The notes beneath the pieces were generated by a model that searched no databases, was not told the DNA's origin, and saw only the letters and a list, made by a program, of their open reading frames with translations. From an uncultured Dialister sp. (GTDB taxonomy: Bacteria; Bacillota; Negativicutes; Veillonellales; Dialisteraceae), in the NCBI GenBank assembly GCA_900759415.1, contig CAAEVC010000155.1, positions 62,001-126,000 of the forward strand: a stretch of 64,000 bases of DNA, read 5' to 3'. The position numbers and the translations under genes are program-made. Of the stretch, positions 1 to 9,696 are shown in pieces (within the stretch, counting starts at the first letter, position 1; each line of letters starts with the position of its first letter).

Positions 1-1
1 A

Positions 2-1336
2 TATGTGCGGAGTCTATTCTATGTGGATTTCAGCTTGTCTGAAGTACCAAGAGAAATGATTGCCGAAAGTGATCTGTCCCAGGTACTTTCTGTCCTTGAA
101 ACCTACCTTTCTCATGGTGCGTCCACTATGGATGAAATAGAGAATCTTCTGAATGAAAGAGGATTCCATATCCGTCTTCCCCGTGAGGATTTTCACAAGT
201 CGGCGGCCATTCTCCTTCAGGAAATCTTTAAACCTCAGGTGGCGGAAAATTCTTATAATTCCGCACTGAAACTGATGATTGCAGAAGAACTCTGGCTTCT
301 GGTGAATATAGTAAGGAAACAGAAGAGCCGGGCGATTTCTTTTGAAAATATGGTGATTACAGATCAGAAGGGCAAGAGATATCTCCCGATCACCATCAGC
401 ATTGATGAACCGGAACTTCATCTTCATCCCTATCTTCAGAGGGCCATGCTCCATTTCTCTCAGGCAATCTTAAATAATGAGGAACCTTTCTTCCATCAGC
501 TGATTCAGAAGGTGCTGGGCATTGACGGCCTTCGCGGACAGCTCTTTGTGGTTACCCATTCTACCGATGCCCTTGTGAATGATTACCGCAAAATCATCCG
601 CATGTACTGGAGCGATTCCAAGAAGGTACAGACTGCCTGCGGTGCTTCTTTCCATTTTGATAGGGAAGTGGAAAAACATCTGATCATGCATTTCCCGGAA
701 GTCAAGGAAGCTCTTTATTCCAAATGCACTATCCTGGTGGAAGGGGAAACGGAATATGGGTCCTTCGGTTATTTTGCCAGAACTCTGGGGGTCAATTTTG
801 ATTACCACGGCATCTGTCTCATTAATGCCAGAGGGGAAAGTTCTATTTCCAAGATTGCCCAGCTTCTGGAACGGTTCCGCATTCCTGCCATCTGTCTCTA
901 TGACCGGGATGTAATCAATACAAGAAATCATTCGCCCCATGTATTTTTTACGGATCACATCTGCTATGAAATGGATGTGGTCAAGGCCTGTATGGAGGCA
1001 AACAGCCGGAAACTTCTGGATCAGGTCATCAGCGATATGGAAGAACCGGGAGATTCGGTCCATATGTCACTGATTAAGAAGGCAGGATACAAACTGGGGC
1101 TCCCCAAAGGTTATTATCCTCCGGTCAAGCTGAAAAATATCAATCCAAGAAACAGGAAGGCTCTGGAATTCTATTACTTCGCCTGGCTTTATGGAAATAA
1201 GGGGGTCATTATCGGCCGTGCTCTGGGGAAACGGTTGACGGAAAAAGAGATTCCCCCATCTTTTGCCCGGGTTATCAATGCTGCGCTTACCCTTTCAGCA
1301 GGCGGAAAGATAGAGAATAAGGAAAATGGAGAATAG
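2..1336 (+). CDS. OLD-family ATP-dependent endonuclease, C-terminal part (5' truncated by window)
   Basis: The reading frame is open from the first bases, so the true start lies upstream; about 443 codons are visible. Numbering from the GTG at 5, residues 133-142 (IDEPELHLHP) look like an ABC-type Walker B/D-loop, and THSTDAL near 184 is the switch histidine region. A TOPRIM domain follows, with VEGETE near 245 and the acidic YDRD near 299. ATPase followed by TOPRIM is the layout of OLD/RecF-like nucleases, many of which act in phage defence. The Walker A half is outside the window, so activity and exact subclass cannot be judged. An imperfect inverted repeat (1337-1345 with 1389-1397) follows the stop. 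Confidence 0.72.
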   Translation, partial: YVRSLFYVDFSLSEVPREMIAESDLSQVLSVLETYLSHGASTMDEIENLLNERGFHIRLPREDFHKSAAILLQEIFKPQVAENSYNSALKLMIAEELWLLVNIVRKQKSRAISFENMVITDQKGKRYLPITISIDEPELHLHPYLQRAMLHFSQAILNNEEPFFHQLIQKVLGIDGLRGQLFVVTHSTDALVNDYRKIIRMYWSDSKKVQTACGASFHFDREVEKHLIMHFPEVKEALYSKCTILVEGETEYGSFGYFARTLGVNFDYHGICLINARGESSISKIAQLLERFRIPAICLYDRDVINTRNHSPHVFFTDHICYEMDVVKACMEANSRKLLDQVISDMEEPGDSVHMSLIKKAGYKLGLPKGYYPPVKLKNINPRNRKALEFYYFAWLYGNKGVIIGRALGKRLTEKEIPPSFARVINAALTLSAGGKIENKENGE

Positions 1337-1400
1337 AGGGATTCTGATTCTTAGAAAATTTTAATATTTTTAATATTGAAAAATGAGGAGAATCCCTTTA
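1337..1400 (+). terminator. Possible terminator/inverted repeat after the OLD-like gene
   Basis: AGGGATTCT at 1337-1345 pairs with AGAATCCCT at 1389-1397, and the long loop holds a smaller AATATT/AATATT hairpin. The T-tract after it is weak, so termination is plausible but not certain. It lies in the only leader available to the pyr operon; I see no PyrR-type attenuator. Confidence 0.35.
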
Positions 1401-1445
1401 TGATTATAGAAATGCTATTTTGATGTATTTTTATAGGAGGCCGGT

Positions 1446-2411
1446 ATGAGCGCGATTTCACTACAGGGTCGCTCGGTTCTCTGTCTGAAAGATTTTTCAG
1501 CGGCGGAAATTGAGAGGATCCTTGACGTAGCGGTACAAATGAAAAAAATTGTGCTGTCTGACAACAAAAAAAGAGATTTTCTTAAAGGGAAATCCATTGT
1601 AACAGTGTTTTCTGAATCATCTACCAGAACTCGCAGTTCTTTCGAGCTTGCCGGTAAATATTTGGGAGCAGATGTTATTAATATTATAAAGAGCGGCAGC
1701 TCGATGACGAAAGGTGAAAGCCTTAGGGATACATTGCTTACCGTTTCCGCAATGGGAGTGGATGCAGTGATTATTCGGGATTCGTCAGAGGGCGCCGCTC
1801 TTTTTGCATCTAAAGTGACCAGTCCCAAGGTAAAAGTGCCGGTGGTATTAAATGCAGGAGACGGGGCCCATGCCCATCCGAGCCAGGCACTGCTTGAACT
1901 CTTCACTCTTAAAGAGGCAGGAAAGGATATAAAGGGGATGAAGTACATCATCATCGGCGACATCCTCCATTCCAGGGTGGCAAGAAGTGATATCTACGGA
2001 TTTACCAAACTGGGGGCCGAAGTCCATCTGGTGGGACCGAAAACTCTGGTACCAAAGGAACTGGAAGCTATGGGATGCATCGTAGATGACGATCTGGAAA
2101 CTGCATTAAAGGATGCAGATGCTATCAATATCCTCCGCATCCAGCTGGAAAGAGCAGCCGGCGGATTTATTCCGACTACCAGAGAATATGCAAGGCTCTT
2201 CGGCATCAACAAGAAGAGACTCTCTCTCTGTAAACCGGATGTGGCAGTCATTCATCCGGGGCCCATGAACAGAGGTATCGAAATCGGCTATGATGTAGCC
2301 TATGATGAAACCTCCTGGATTCAGGAAGAAGTAAGAAATGGAGTTGCCGTACGTATGGCACTGGAATATTTGACACTGACGGAGGGAAAAGACATTGATG
2401 CTCTTAATTAA
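1446..2411 (+). CDS. pyrB: Aspartate carbamoyltransferase catalytic subunit
   Basis: This 321-residue protein condenses carbamoyl phosphate with aspartate, the committed step of UMP synthesis. The carbamoyl-phosphate loop STRTR is at residues 59-63 and the HPSQAL motif is present, both family hallmarks. The ATG follows AGGAGG in the 12 bases before it. It is the first gene of a six-gene operon and its 3' end overlaps the pyrC start by 14 bases. No pyrI regulatory subunit is fused or adjacent, which suggests an unregulated catalytic trimer as in Bacillus. Confidence 0.97.
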   Translation: MSAISLQGRSVLCLKDFSAAEIERILDVAVQMKKIVLSDNKKRDFLKGKSIVTVFSESSTRTRSSFELAGKYLGADVINIIKSGSSMTKGESLRDTLLTVSAMGVDAVIIRDSSEGAALFASKVTSPKVKVPVVLNAGDGAHAHPSQALLELFTLKEAGKDIKGMKYIIIGDILHSRVARSDIYGFTKLGAEVHLVGPKTLVPKELEAMGCIVDDDLETALKDADAINILRIQLERAAGGFIPTTREYARLFGINKKRLSLCKPDVAVIHPGPMNRGIEIGYDVAYDETSWIQEEVRNGVAVRMALEYLTLTEGKDIDALN

Positions 2412-3687
2412 GAATGGAACAATCATAAATCCCGCAAAACATCAGCACGAAGTGGGAGATATTCTTATTAAAGACGGCAGGATCCTTAAGATGGGTAAGG
2501 AAATCACCGCGCCGGAGGGGGCAGAAGTTTTTGATGCCGCCGGGCTTGCAGTTGCTCCAGGGCTCATCGATATGCATGTCCATCTTCGTGAACCGGGACA
2601 GGAAGCAAAGGAAGATATCCATACAGGAACTCAGGCAGCCGCTGCCGGCGGAATCACCCGGGTGGCTACTATGGCCAATACAAATCCGGTCATCGACAAT
2701 GCGGCAGTCCTTAGGGATGTGGTGCAGAGAATCGAGGATGTAGCAGTAGTCAAAGTCAGCATCATCGGTTCTCTTTCTAAAAATCTGGAAGGAAAGCAGC
2801 TTTCAGAAATGGGAGATATGGCAGAAGCTGGAGCTGTTGCCTTCTCCGATGATGGCCACTATGTGGAAAGTGCCAATTTCATGAGAAGAGCCATGGAATA
2901 TGCATCCATGCTCCATAAAATGGTCATCGATCACGCTGAAGATATGACCATGTGCAGCGGCGGATTCATGAATGAAGGAAAGGTCTCTTACGCCATCGGC
3001 GTTACAGGCCGACCGGCTGCAGGGGAAAATATTGCGGTAGCAAGAGATCTCCTTCTTTCTGAACTGACAGGATGCCATATCCATATCGCTCATGTATCCA
3101 GCGGAAAATCTGTGGACCTTATAAGAGAGGCAAAGAAGAAGGGCCTTTCCTGTACCACAGAAGTGACTGCACAACATCTGTACTTCACTGATGAGTATCT
3201 GAATGATTATAATCCGGCCTTCAAAATGGCGCCTCCTCTCCGCACAGAAAAGGACAGGAAGGCACTGATTGAAGGACTCAGGGATGGTACCATTGATGCC
3301 ATCATCACAGATCATGCACCTCACTGCAATGAAGAAAAGGATGTACCTTTCAACTGTGCACCTAATGGCATCGCAGGACTGGAAACATCTCTTGCTTCTA
3401 CTCTGACAGTGCTCTATCACCAGAATGGATTCACCCTGGACCGTATCGTTGAACTGATGAGCGTCAATCCGGCAAAACTGCTGGGACTGGAAGGCGGTGT
3501 TCTGGAAGAAGGAAAAGCTGCGGATATCGTAGTATTTGATACTGATAAAGAATGGACTGTCCATGGCAGTAAATTATATACAAAATCTCTCTTTACGCCC
3601 TATGAAAATATCACTCTGAAGGGAAAGGCCATACTCACAGTGGTTGATGGGGAAATCGTTATGAAAGAAGGAAAGGTACTGAAATGA
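2398..3687 (+). CDS. pyrC: Dihydroorotase
   Basis: Class I dihydroorotase of 429 residues, which cyclises carbamoyl aspartate to dihydroorotate. The zinc motif DMHVHLREPG puts histidines at residues 60 and 62, and the distal ITDHAPH motif supplies another metal/catalytic site. I take the ATG at 2398 rather than the TTG one codon earlier; either way it sits inside the end of pyrB, pointing to translational coupling. The stop overlaps the carA start in an ATGA. Confidence 0.96.
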   Translation: MLLIKNGTIINPAKHQHEVGDILIKDGRILKMGKEITAPEGAEVFDAAGLAVAPGLIDMHVHLREPGQEAKEDIHTGTQAAAAGGITRVATMANTNPVIDNAAVLRDVVQRIEDVAVVKVSIIGSLSKNLEGKQLSEMGDMAEAGAVAFSDDGHYVESANFMRRAMEYASMLHKMVIDHAEDMTMCSGGFMNEGKVSYAIGVTGRPAAGENIAVARDLLLSELTGCHIHIAHVSSGKSVDLIREAKKKGLSCTTEVTAQHLYFTDEYLNDYNPAFKMAPPLRTEKDRKALIEGLRDGTIDAIITDHAPHCNEEKDVPFNCAPNGIAGLETSLASTLTVLYHQNGFTLDRIVELMSVNPAKLLGLEGGVLEEGKAADIVVFDTDKEWTVHGSKLYTKSLFTPYENITLKGKAILTVVDGEIVMKEGKVLK

Positions 3688-4748
3688 AAGGACTCTTGAT
3701 TATGGAGAACGGAGCCCGTTTTGAAGGCGAGCTCCTTGGGACTGCAGAAGGCCGGGGCGAGCTTGTATTCAATACAGGAATGACCGGTTATCAGGAATGT
3801 TTCACTGATCCTTCTTATGAAGGGCAGATCCTTACACTGACCTATCCGCTGATTGGGAATTATGGTGCCAATGATCTGTTCATGCAGAATAGAAAGCCGG
3901 CGGCTGCCGGCTATGTAGTGGATCAGATTGCAGAGCATCCGAATAACTGGGAATGTAAGGAAAATATTGCTGATTTCATTCAGCGCTATCATGTACCCTG
4001 CCTTTACAATGTGGATACCAGAGCGGTGACCCGCACGGTCCGCAAGCAGGGGGTCATGAAGGCTGTGATTGTAAGTGCAGACAGGGATGAAGATTTCATT
4101 AAAGGGGAACTGGAAAAACCGCTCCACCGCAATCAGGTGGAAAGAGTCACCACACCCTATCCATATACCTTTGGAAACGGGAAATATCATGTATCTCTTC
4201 TGGACTGCGGACTGAAGAAGAATATTCTGGCAAGTCTTGTGCAGAATGACTGCACAGTCCATGTATTTCCTGCTCACACACCGGCAGAAGAACTTCTGGC
4301 CATAGATCCCGACGGCATTTTCCTCTCTCCTGGACCGGGAGATCCGGCAGATGTTCCTTATGTGGCTGAAACGGTGAAGAAACTCATCGGTACAAGACCG
4401 ATATTTGGTATCTGCCTTGGCATCCAGATGCTGGCCACCGCTCTTGGAGGCCATACATTCAAGCTGCCTTTCGGACACAGAGGATCCAACCATCCGGTGA
4501 AGGATCTGAGAACCGGAAGAGTATATATCACCAGCCAGAACCACGGATATGCGATTTCAGAAGAAGGGCTTCCAAAATGCATTGAAGTGACCCATCGCAG
4601 TGTGAATGACGGAACCATTGAAGGCATCCGGCATAAGACACTTCCTATCCAGGCTGTTCAGTATCATCCGGAAGCAGCACCGGGACCGAAAGATAATTTC
4701 TATCTGTTTGAAGAATTTAGAAGGGCCATGGAGGAATTCAGAAAATGA
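3684..4748 (+). CDS. carA: Carbamoyl-phosphate synthase small (glutaminase) subunit
   Basis: Glutamine amidotransferase subunit of 354 residues that supplies ammonia to CarB. The class I GATase triad is visible: Cys244 in FGICLGIQM, His328 and Glu330 in QYHPEAAPGP. The N-terminal half carries the CPSase small-chain motifs such as TGMTGYQE near residue 31. It overlaps pyrC and carB by four bases on either side, so the three are translationally coupled. Its place inside the pyr operon suggests a pyrimidine role rather than an arginine-specific copy. Confidence 0.97.
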   Translation: MKGLLIMENGARFEGELLGTAEGRGELVFNTGMTGYQECFTDPSYEGQILTLTYPLIGNYGANDLFMQNRKPAAAGYVVDQIAEHPNNWECKENIADFIQRYHVPCLYNVDTRAVTRTVRKQGVMKAVIVSADRDEDFIKGELEKPLHRNQVERVTTPYPYTFGNGKYHVSLLDCGLKKNILASLVQNDCTVHVFPAHTPAEELLAIDPDGIFLSPGPGDPADVPYVAETVKKLIGTRPIFGICLGIQMLATALGGHTFKLPFGHRGSNHPVKDLRTGRVYITSQNHGYAISEEGLPKCIEVTHRSVNDGTIEGIRHKTLPIQAVQYHPEAAPGPKDNFYLFEEFRRAMEEFRK

Positions 4749-7700
4749 TTAACAAAGACGTAAAAAAAGTTCTTGTCATCGGCAGCGGCCCTATTGTTAT
4801 CGGTCAGGCGGCAGAGTTCGATTATGCAGGTACTCAGGCCTGCCGTTCTTTGAGAGAAGAAGGGGTAGAAGTAGTACTGGTAAACAGCAATCCCTCTACC
4901 ATCATGACCGATGTGGATATTGCTGACAGAGTGTATATCGAACCGATTACCCTTCCTTTTGTCACAGAGGTTATCAAAAAGGAAAGACCGGATGCTCTTC
5001 TGGCTACTCTGGGCGGGCAGGTAGGCCTTAATATGGCTGTCGAACTTTCTGATGCCGGTATTCTTGATGAATATAATGTAAAACTTCTCGGTTCCTCTCT
5101 TCATGCCATCAGACATGCGGAAGACAGAGAACTTTTCAAAGAAGCGATGAAAGAAATCCATCAGCCTGTACCGGAATCTGATATTTTTGAAGAACTGGAA
5201 CCGGCGGTTGCCTTTGCCGACAGCATCGGCTATCCGGTCATCATCCGTCCTGCCTATACTCTGGGCGGTACCGGCGGAGGTATTGCTCACGACCGGTATG
5301 AAATGGAAGAAATCGCAAACCGTGGTATCAAACTGTCACCGATTAATCAGATTCTGGTAGAAAAAAGCATTGCAGGCTGGAAGGAAGTAGAATTTGAGGT
5401 CATGCGGGACAGCGAGGACAACTGCATCATCGTGTGCGCTATGGAAAATATTGATCCTGTAGGCGTACATACCGGTGATTCTATAGTCGTAGCTCCTACT
5501 CAGACACTGACAGACGGACAGTACCAGATGCTCCGCTCTGCTTCCATCGACATCATCCGCTACCTTAAGATTGAAGGGGGATGCAATGTACAGTACGGAC
5601 TGGATACGAAGACCAATAATTACTATGTCATCGAAGTCAATCCCCGCGTAAGCCGTTCTTCTGCACTGGCATCCAAAGCAACCGGTTATCCTATTGCCAA
5701 GGTGGCAGCTAAGGTAGCTCTTGGAATGCACCTTGATGAAATCACCAATGCCATTACCGGCAATACAAAAGCATGTTTTGAACCGTCCATCGACTATGTG
5801 GTCTGCAAATTCCCAAGATGGCCCTTTGAAAAGTTTACTCTGGCAGATAGAGAAATCGGCACCCAGATGAAAGCTACCGGGGAAGTCATGGCGCTGGACC
5901 GCACACTGGAAGGTTCACTCCTCAAAGCACTCCGTTCTCTGGAAGTAGGGGAAGGATATCTCCATCTGAAGAAACTGGATGATCAGTCCCTCTATGATAT
6001 CCGCTGCCTCTTAAAGCGTATCGATAACGAAAGAATTTTCGTTGTGGCTGAAGCTCTCCGCCGCGGTATCGAACCGGAAGAAATCAGCAGAATTACAAAA
6101 ATAGACATCTTCTTCATCTATAAGATCCAGAACATCATTAAGATGGAAAGAAGACTTTTAAAAGAAGGGCTGAATGAAGAAACCTTAAAGGCAGCAAAGC
6201 GGATTCACATGCCTGATGAAGTGATTGCCCACTTTGCTGAAGTTACAGAAAAAGAAGTGGAACATTTCAAGAAGAAACTTAATTTCCACATGAATTTCAA
6301 AATGGTAGATACCTGTGCTGCTGAATTTGAAGCCAATACCCCTTATTATTACTCCACCAGCGGCGTGGAAGATGAAGTGAAACCTCAGGGGAAAGGTTCA
6401 GTGGTTGTATTTGGATCAGGCCCTATCCGTATCGGACAGGGGATAGAATTTGACTACTGCTCTGTTCATGCTTCCTGGGCTTTGAGGAAAGCAGGAAAGA
6501 AATCTGTCGTTATTAATAATAATCCGGAAACTGTTTCCACTGACTTTGATACATCCGATTCCCTCTATTTTGAACCTTTAACGGAACAGGATGTTATGGA
6601 AATCATTGAGAAAGAAAACCCGGAAGGCGTCATTTGCCAGTTCGGCGGCCAGACAGCAATCAATCTGGCGACCCCGATGGCCAAGAGAGGCATCCGTATC
6701 ATCGGTTCTTCCAATGAATCCATCGATATGGCAGAAGACCGTGAACGGTTTGATACTCTTTGCGGACAGCTGGGGATTCCCCGTCCAAAGGGATGTCTTG
6801 TGGAAAGCGTAGAAGAAGCAATGGAGAAGACGGAAGATCTGGAATATCCGCTCATCGTCCGTCCAAGCTATGTACTGGGCGGCCGTGCAATGCAGATCGT
6901 GTACGATGCGGCAGAACTCCGCCAGTATCTGAAGGAAGCAGTCGTTGCATCCCATGAACATCCGGTACTCATTGACCAGTACATGGTCGGACGGGAAGTG
7001 GAAATCGATGCCATCTCTGATGGAGTCAATATCTGCATCCCCGGAATCATGGAACAGATTGAACGGTCCGGAGTCCATTCTGGTGACTCTATCGCCGTAT
7101 ATCCGCCACAGCATCTTACAAAGGAAGAAATAGAAACGCTGACCAGATATACAAAAGATATCGCCTGTGCCATGAATGTAAAAGGGCTGGTAAATATCCA
7201 GTTCATCGTGGTAAAAGGAAAAGTATATGTCATCGAAGTCAATCCCCGTGCCAGCCGTACAGTTCCATTCATGAGCAAGATTACCGGTATCAATATGGTA
7301 GAATATGCGACCCGCATCGCTCTGGGCGAATCACTGGAATCTCTGGGACTTCCGCTGGGACTGGCACCAGACAAAAATTATGTGGCAGTCAAGGCGCCGG
7401 TATTCTCCTTCTCCAAATTGGGACTTGTGGAAATCAAACTGGGACCGGAAATGAAATCCACCGGAGAAGTCATGGGCATCGGTCATACCTATCAGGAAGC
7501 ATTGTACAAGGCAGTCGTAGCATCCAACCTCATGGTGCCAGCCGGGGCCAATGTGCTCATTACGGTAAGTGACAGAGATAAACCGGAAACTGCTGAACTG
7601 GCAAAGGGATTTGTGAAACTGGGATATCATCTGATCTGTACCTCCGGTACGGGACAGTATTTCCAGAACCTTGGCATCCCGGTAGAAATCATTAAGAAGA

Positions 7701-7945
7701 TTCATGAAAAAGGGGAAAACTGTGAAAAGTATCTGAAATCCGGCAAGGTGGATATGGTACTCAACACGATTTCCTACGGAAGCCAGATCGAACAGGAAGG
7801 CTATGATCTCCGCCGTATTGCGGTAGAACTGGCTATTCCCTGCATCACTTCCCTGGATACAGCAAAAGAAGTACTTCGAGTAATGGCTTCTACGGATAAG
7901 GAACATCATGTGGAAGCGATTCAGGACTATGTGAAGGAGATATAA
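4745..7945 (+). CDS. carB: Carbamoyl-phosphate synthase large subunit
   Basis: Full-length 1066-residue synthetase that makes carbamoyl phosphate from bicarbonate, ammonia and two ATP. Two homologous ATP-grasp halves are clear: each starts with a nucleotide-binding loop (GSGPIVIGQAAEFDYAG near residue 13, GSGPIRIGQGIEFDYC near 558) and each has an EVNPR motif. The C-terminal MGS-like allosteric domain follows from about residue 935, so UMP and ornithine effects are possible. It overlaps carA by 4 bases and abuts pyrK with no gap. Confidence 0.97.
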   Translation: MINKDVKKVLVIGSGPIVIGQAAEFDYAGTQACRSLREEGVEVVLVNSNPSTIMTDVDIADRVYIEPITLPFVTEVIKKERPDALLATLGGQVGLNMAVELSDAGILDEYNVKLLGSSLHAIRHAEDRELFKEAMKEIHQPVPESDIFEELEPAVAFADSIGYPVIIRPAYTLGGTGGGIAHDRYEMEEIANRGIKLSPINQILVEKSIAGWKEVEFEVMRDSEDNCIIVCAMENIDPVGVHTGDSIVVAPTQTLTDGQYQMLRSASIDIIRYLKIEGGCNVQYGLDTKTNNYYVIEVNPRVSRSSALASKATGYPIAKVAAKVALGMHLDEITNAITGNTKACFEPSIDYVVCKFPRWPFEKFTLADREIGTQMKATGEVMALDRTLEGSLLKALRSLEVGEGYLHLKKLDDQSLYDIRCLLKRIDNERIFVVAEALRRGIEPEEISRITKIDIFFIYKIQNIIKMERRLLKEGLNEETLKAAKRIHMPDEVIAHFAEVTEKEVEHFKKKLNFHMNFKMVDTCAAEFEANTPYYYSTSGVEDEVKPQGKGSVVVFGSGPIRIGQGIEFDYCSVHASWALRKAGKKSVVINNNPETVSTDFDTSDSLYFEPLTEQDVMEIIEKENPEGVICQFGGQTAINLATPMAKRGIRIIGSSNESIDMAEDRERFDTLCGQLGIPRPKGCLVESVEEAMEKTEDLEYPLIVRPSYVLGGRAMQIVYDAAELRQYLKEAVVASHEHPVLIDQYMVGREVEIDAISDGVNICIPGIMEQIERSGVHSGDSIAVYPPQHLTKEEIETLTRYTKDIACAMNVKGLVNIQFIVVKGKVYVIEVNPRASRTVPFMSKITGINMVEYATRIALGESLESLGLPLGLAPDKNYVAVKAPVFSFSKLGLVEIKLGPEMKSTGEVMGIGHTYQEALYKAVVASNLMVPAGANVLITVSDRDKPETAELAKGFVKLGYHLICTSGTGQYFQNLGIPVEIIKKIHEKGENCEKYLKSGKVDMVLNTISYGSQIEQEGYDLRRIAVELAIPCITSLDTAKEVLRVMASTDKEHHVEAIQDYVKEI

Positions 7946-8713
7946 ATGGCAGGATTTGTAGAAAAAGGAATTATTCAGGTACATGATCATGTGGGACCGG
8001 ATATCTGGCTGATGCAGATTGAACTTCCTCGGATTGCAAAAGAAGCGAAACCAGGACAGTTTGTTCATGTGAAGGTCAATGACCCGAGATGCATACTCCG
8101 CCGTCCGATTTCTATCGCAGGAACAAATCCTGGCAAAGGAACTGTAGAACTGATTTACCGTATTGTAGGACAGGGGACAGAAGCCATGTCCCATCTGAAG
8201 GTAGGAGATACCATTGACTGTCTGGGACCTTTAGGTACCTCTTTTTCCATGGACAGGAACCTGATCTGCGGCATTGGCGGCGGCGTCGGTATCGCACCGA
8301 TTCTTTTCATGGCCCGCAAGGCAGAACCGGCACAGATGATTGCAGTCATTGGCGGAAGGAATAAGGAGGAAGTTTTCTGGAAAAATCTCTTCCCGAAAAC
8401 ATTAAAGGAACTCATTGTAACCACCGATGATGGATCTTATGGAATCAAAGGATTCTCTGTTTCTGTCCTTCCTGAATTATTCAGAAAGGAAAAGGTGGAT
8501 GAAGTCTGCGTCTGCGGACCGGCAATTATGATGAGGACTGCTGCACAGATGGCCAAAGAGGCGGACATTCTCTGCGAAGTTTCTATGGAAAGGCGCATGG
8601 GATGCGGTATTGGTACATGCCTGGGCTGCGTATGCGACAGAAAAGGCGGAGAAGGCCATTATAAAGTCTGTGTAGATGGTCCTGTATTCAAAGCAGAGGA
8701 GGTTGTATTATGA
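7946..8713 (+). CDS. pyrK: Dihydroorotate dehydrogenase B, electron-transfer subunit
   Basis: This 255-residue iron-sulfur flavoprotein passes electrons from PyrD to NAD. The N-terminal half is an FAD-binding ferredoxin-reductase barrel (RRPISIAG near residue 52), followed by an NAD domain (GGGVGIAP). The [2Fe-2S] cysteines are at 220, 225, 228 and 242, in the spacing known for PyrK. The ATG follows the carB stop directly. Together with PyrD it forms the NAD-dependent class 1B enzyme, fitting an anaerobe. Confidence 0.95.
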   Translation: MAGFVEKGIIQVHDHVGPDIWLMQIELPRIAKEAKPGQFVHVKVNDPRCILRRPISIAGTNPGKGTVELIYRIVGQGTEAMSHLKVGDTIDCLGPLGTSFSMDRNLICGIGGGVGIAPILFMARKAEPAQMIAVIGGRNKEEVFWKNLFPKTLKELIVTTDDGSYGIKGFSVSVLPELFRKEKVDEVCVCGPAIMMRTAAQMAKEADILCEVSMERRMGCGIGTCLGCVCDRKGGEGHYKVCVDGPVFKAEEVVL

Positions 8714-9618
8714 GCCGTCTTAATATCAATTTCCTTGGAATCCCTATGAACAATCCATTGATTGGTGCTTCCGGTACTGTAGGATTCGGACTGGAACTGA
8801 AAGATTATGTGGACATGAAAAAGGTGGGGGCCATCTCCGGAAAAGGGCTTGCACCAACTCCCTGGCATGGAAATGATGGGGTCCGCATTGCAGAAACTGT
8901 TTCCGGCATGCTGAACAGTATCGGCCTTGAGAATCCAGGAGCGCCCTATTTCCTCGAACATTATCTTCCGGAAGTAAAGAAACTGGGTACTCCTTTCATT
9001 GCCAATATGGTAGGGAAGAGTGTGGAAGAATACGCAGAATGTGCAGCCATGCTTTCTGTACCCTGTATTTCTGCGCTGGAAGTCAATATTTCCTGCCCCA
9101 ATGTAAAAGAAGGGGGCGTAGCCTTCGGCACAGATCCCAAACAGGCAGCCGCTGTGACAAGAGCGGTTAAAGATGCAACTAATCTTCCGGTCATCGTGAA
9201 GCTTTCACCTAATGTGACTGATATCGTATCTATCGCCCAGGCAGTAGAAGATGCAGGGGCAGACAGTATCTCTCTTATCAATACTCTTCTGGGCATGTCC
9301 ATCGATATCCGCAGCCGCCGGCCGGTACTGGGGAATATTACCGGCGGTCTTTCCGGCCCCTGCATAAAGCCGGTGGCACTGCGTCTCGTCTGGCAGGCAG
9401 CCCGGGCTGTAAAAATCCCGGTATGCGGACTGGGCGGTATTATGAATGCCACTGATGTGATTGAGTTCATGATGGCCGGTGCGAAGACTGTACAGGTCGG
9501 TACTGCCAATCTGGCAGATCCAACGGCTATGGAAACCATTGCTGATGAACTGGAAGAATGGTGCGAAAAGAACAACGTAAAGAATATCAGTGAAATCGTA
9601 GGAACTCTGGAAGTATAG
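8710..9618 (+). CDS. pyrD: Dihydroorotate dehydrogenase B, catalytic subunit
   Basis: Class 1B dihydroorotate dehydrogenase of 302 residues, FMN-dependent, oxidising dihydroorotate to orotate with PyrK. The active-site base is Cys129 in VNISCPN, where class 1 enzymes have Cys and class 2 have Ser. The FMN phosphate site (GLGGIMN) lies near residue 239. It overlaps pyrK by four bases and is the last pyr gene here; pyrE and pyrF are not in the window. No clear terminator separates it from the promoter at 9662. Confidence 0.96.
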   Translation: MSRLNINFLGIPMNNPLIGASGTVGFGLELKDYVDMKKVGAISGKGLAPTPWHGNDGVRIAETVSGMLNSIGLENPGAPYFLEHYLPEVKKLGTPFIANMVGKSVEEYAECAAMLSVPCISALEVNISCPNVKEGGVAFGTDPKQAAAVTRAVKDATNLPVIVKLSPNVTDIVSIAQAVEDAGADSISLINTLLGMSIDIRSRRPVLGNITGGLSGPCIKPVALRLVWQAARAVKIPVCGLGGIMNATDVIEFMMAGAKTVQVGTANLADPTAMETIADELEEWCEKNNVKNISEIVGTLEV

Positions 9619-9661
9619 AGACTGTAGAAATCGATTTCGAAGATTTTCTTTATGTTCCATA

Positions 9662-9691
9662 TTGACAGTTTCTGAGGTATGCATCTATAAT
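9662..9691 (+). promoter_or_regulatory. Strong sigma-A type promoter for the RNA at 9697
   Basis: A perfect TTGACA at 9662-9667 and a perfect TATAAT at 9686-9691 are separated by 18 bases. This is among the best consensus matches in the window. The predicted start is near 9697-9699, which is where the structured RNA begins. Confidence 0.8.
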
Positions 9692-9696
9692 AATAA

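Noticed and set aside
1337..1445. PyrR-type attenuator before pyrB
   Set aside because: The leader is only about 100 bases and shows no PyrR-binding loop or antiterminator set; only an imperfect inverted repeat is present.
3600..4544. Long open frame antisense to carA, about 314 codons
   Set aside because: It is the shadow of a highly conserved gene, with no SD and no protein-like motifs. The same holds for other long antisense frames at 7331-8194, 10174-10899, 23192-24058 and 29335-30369.
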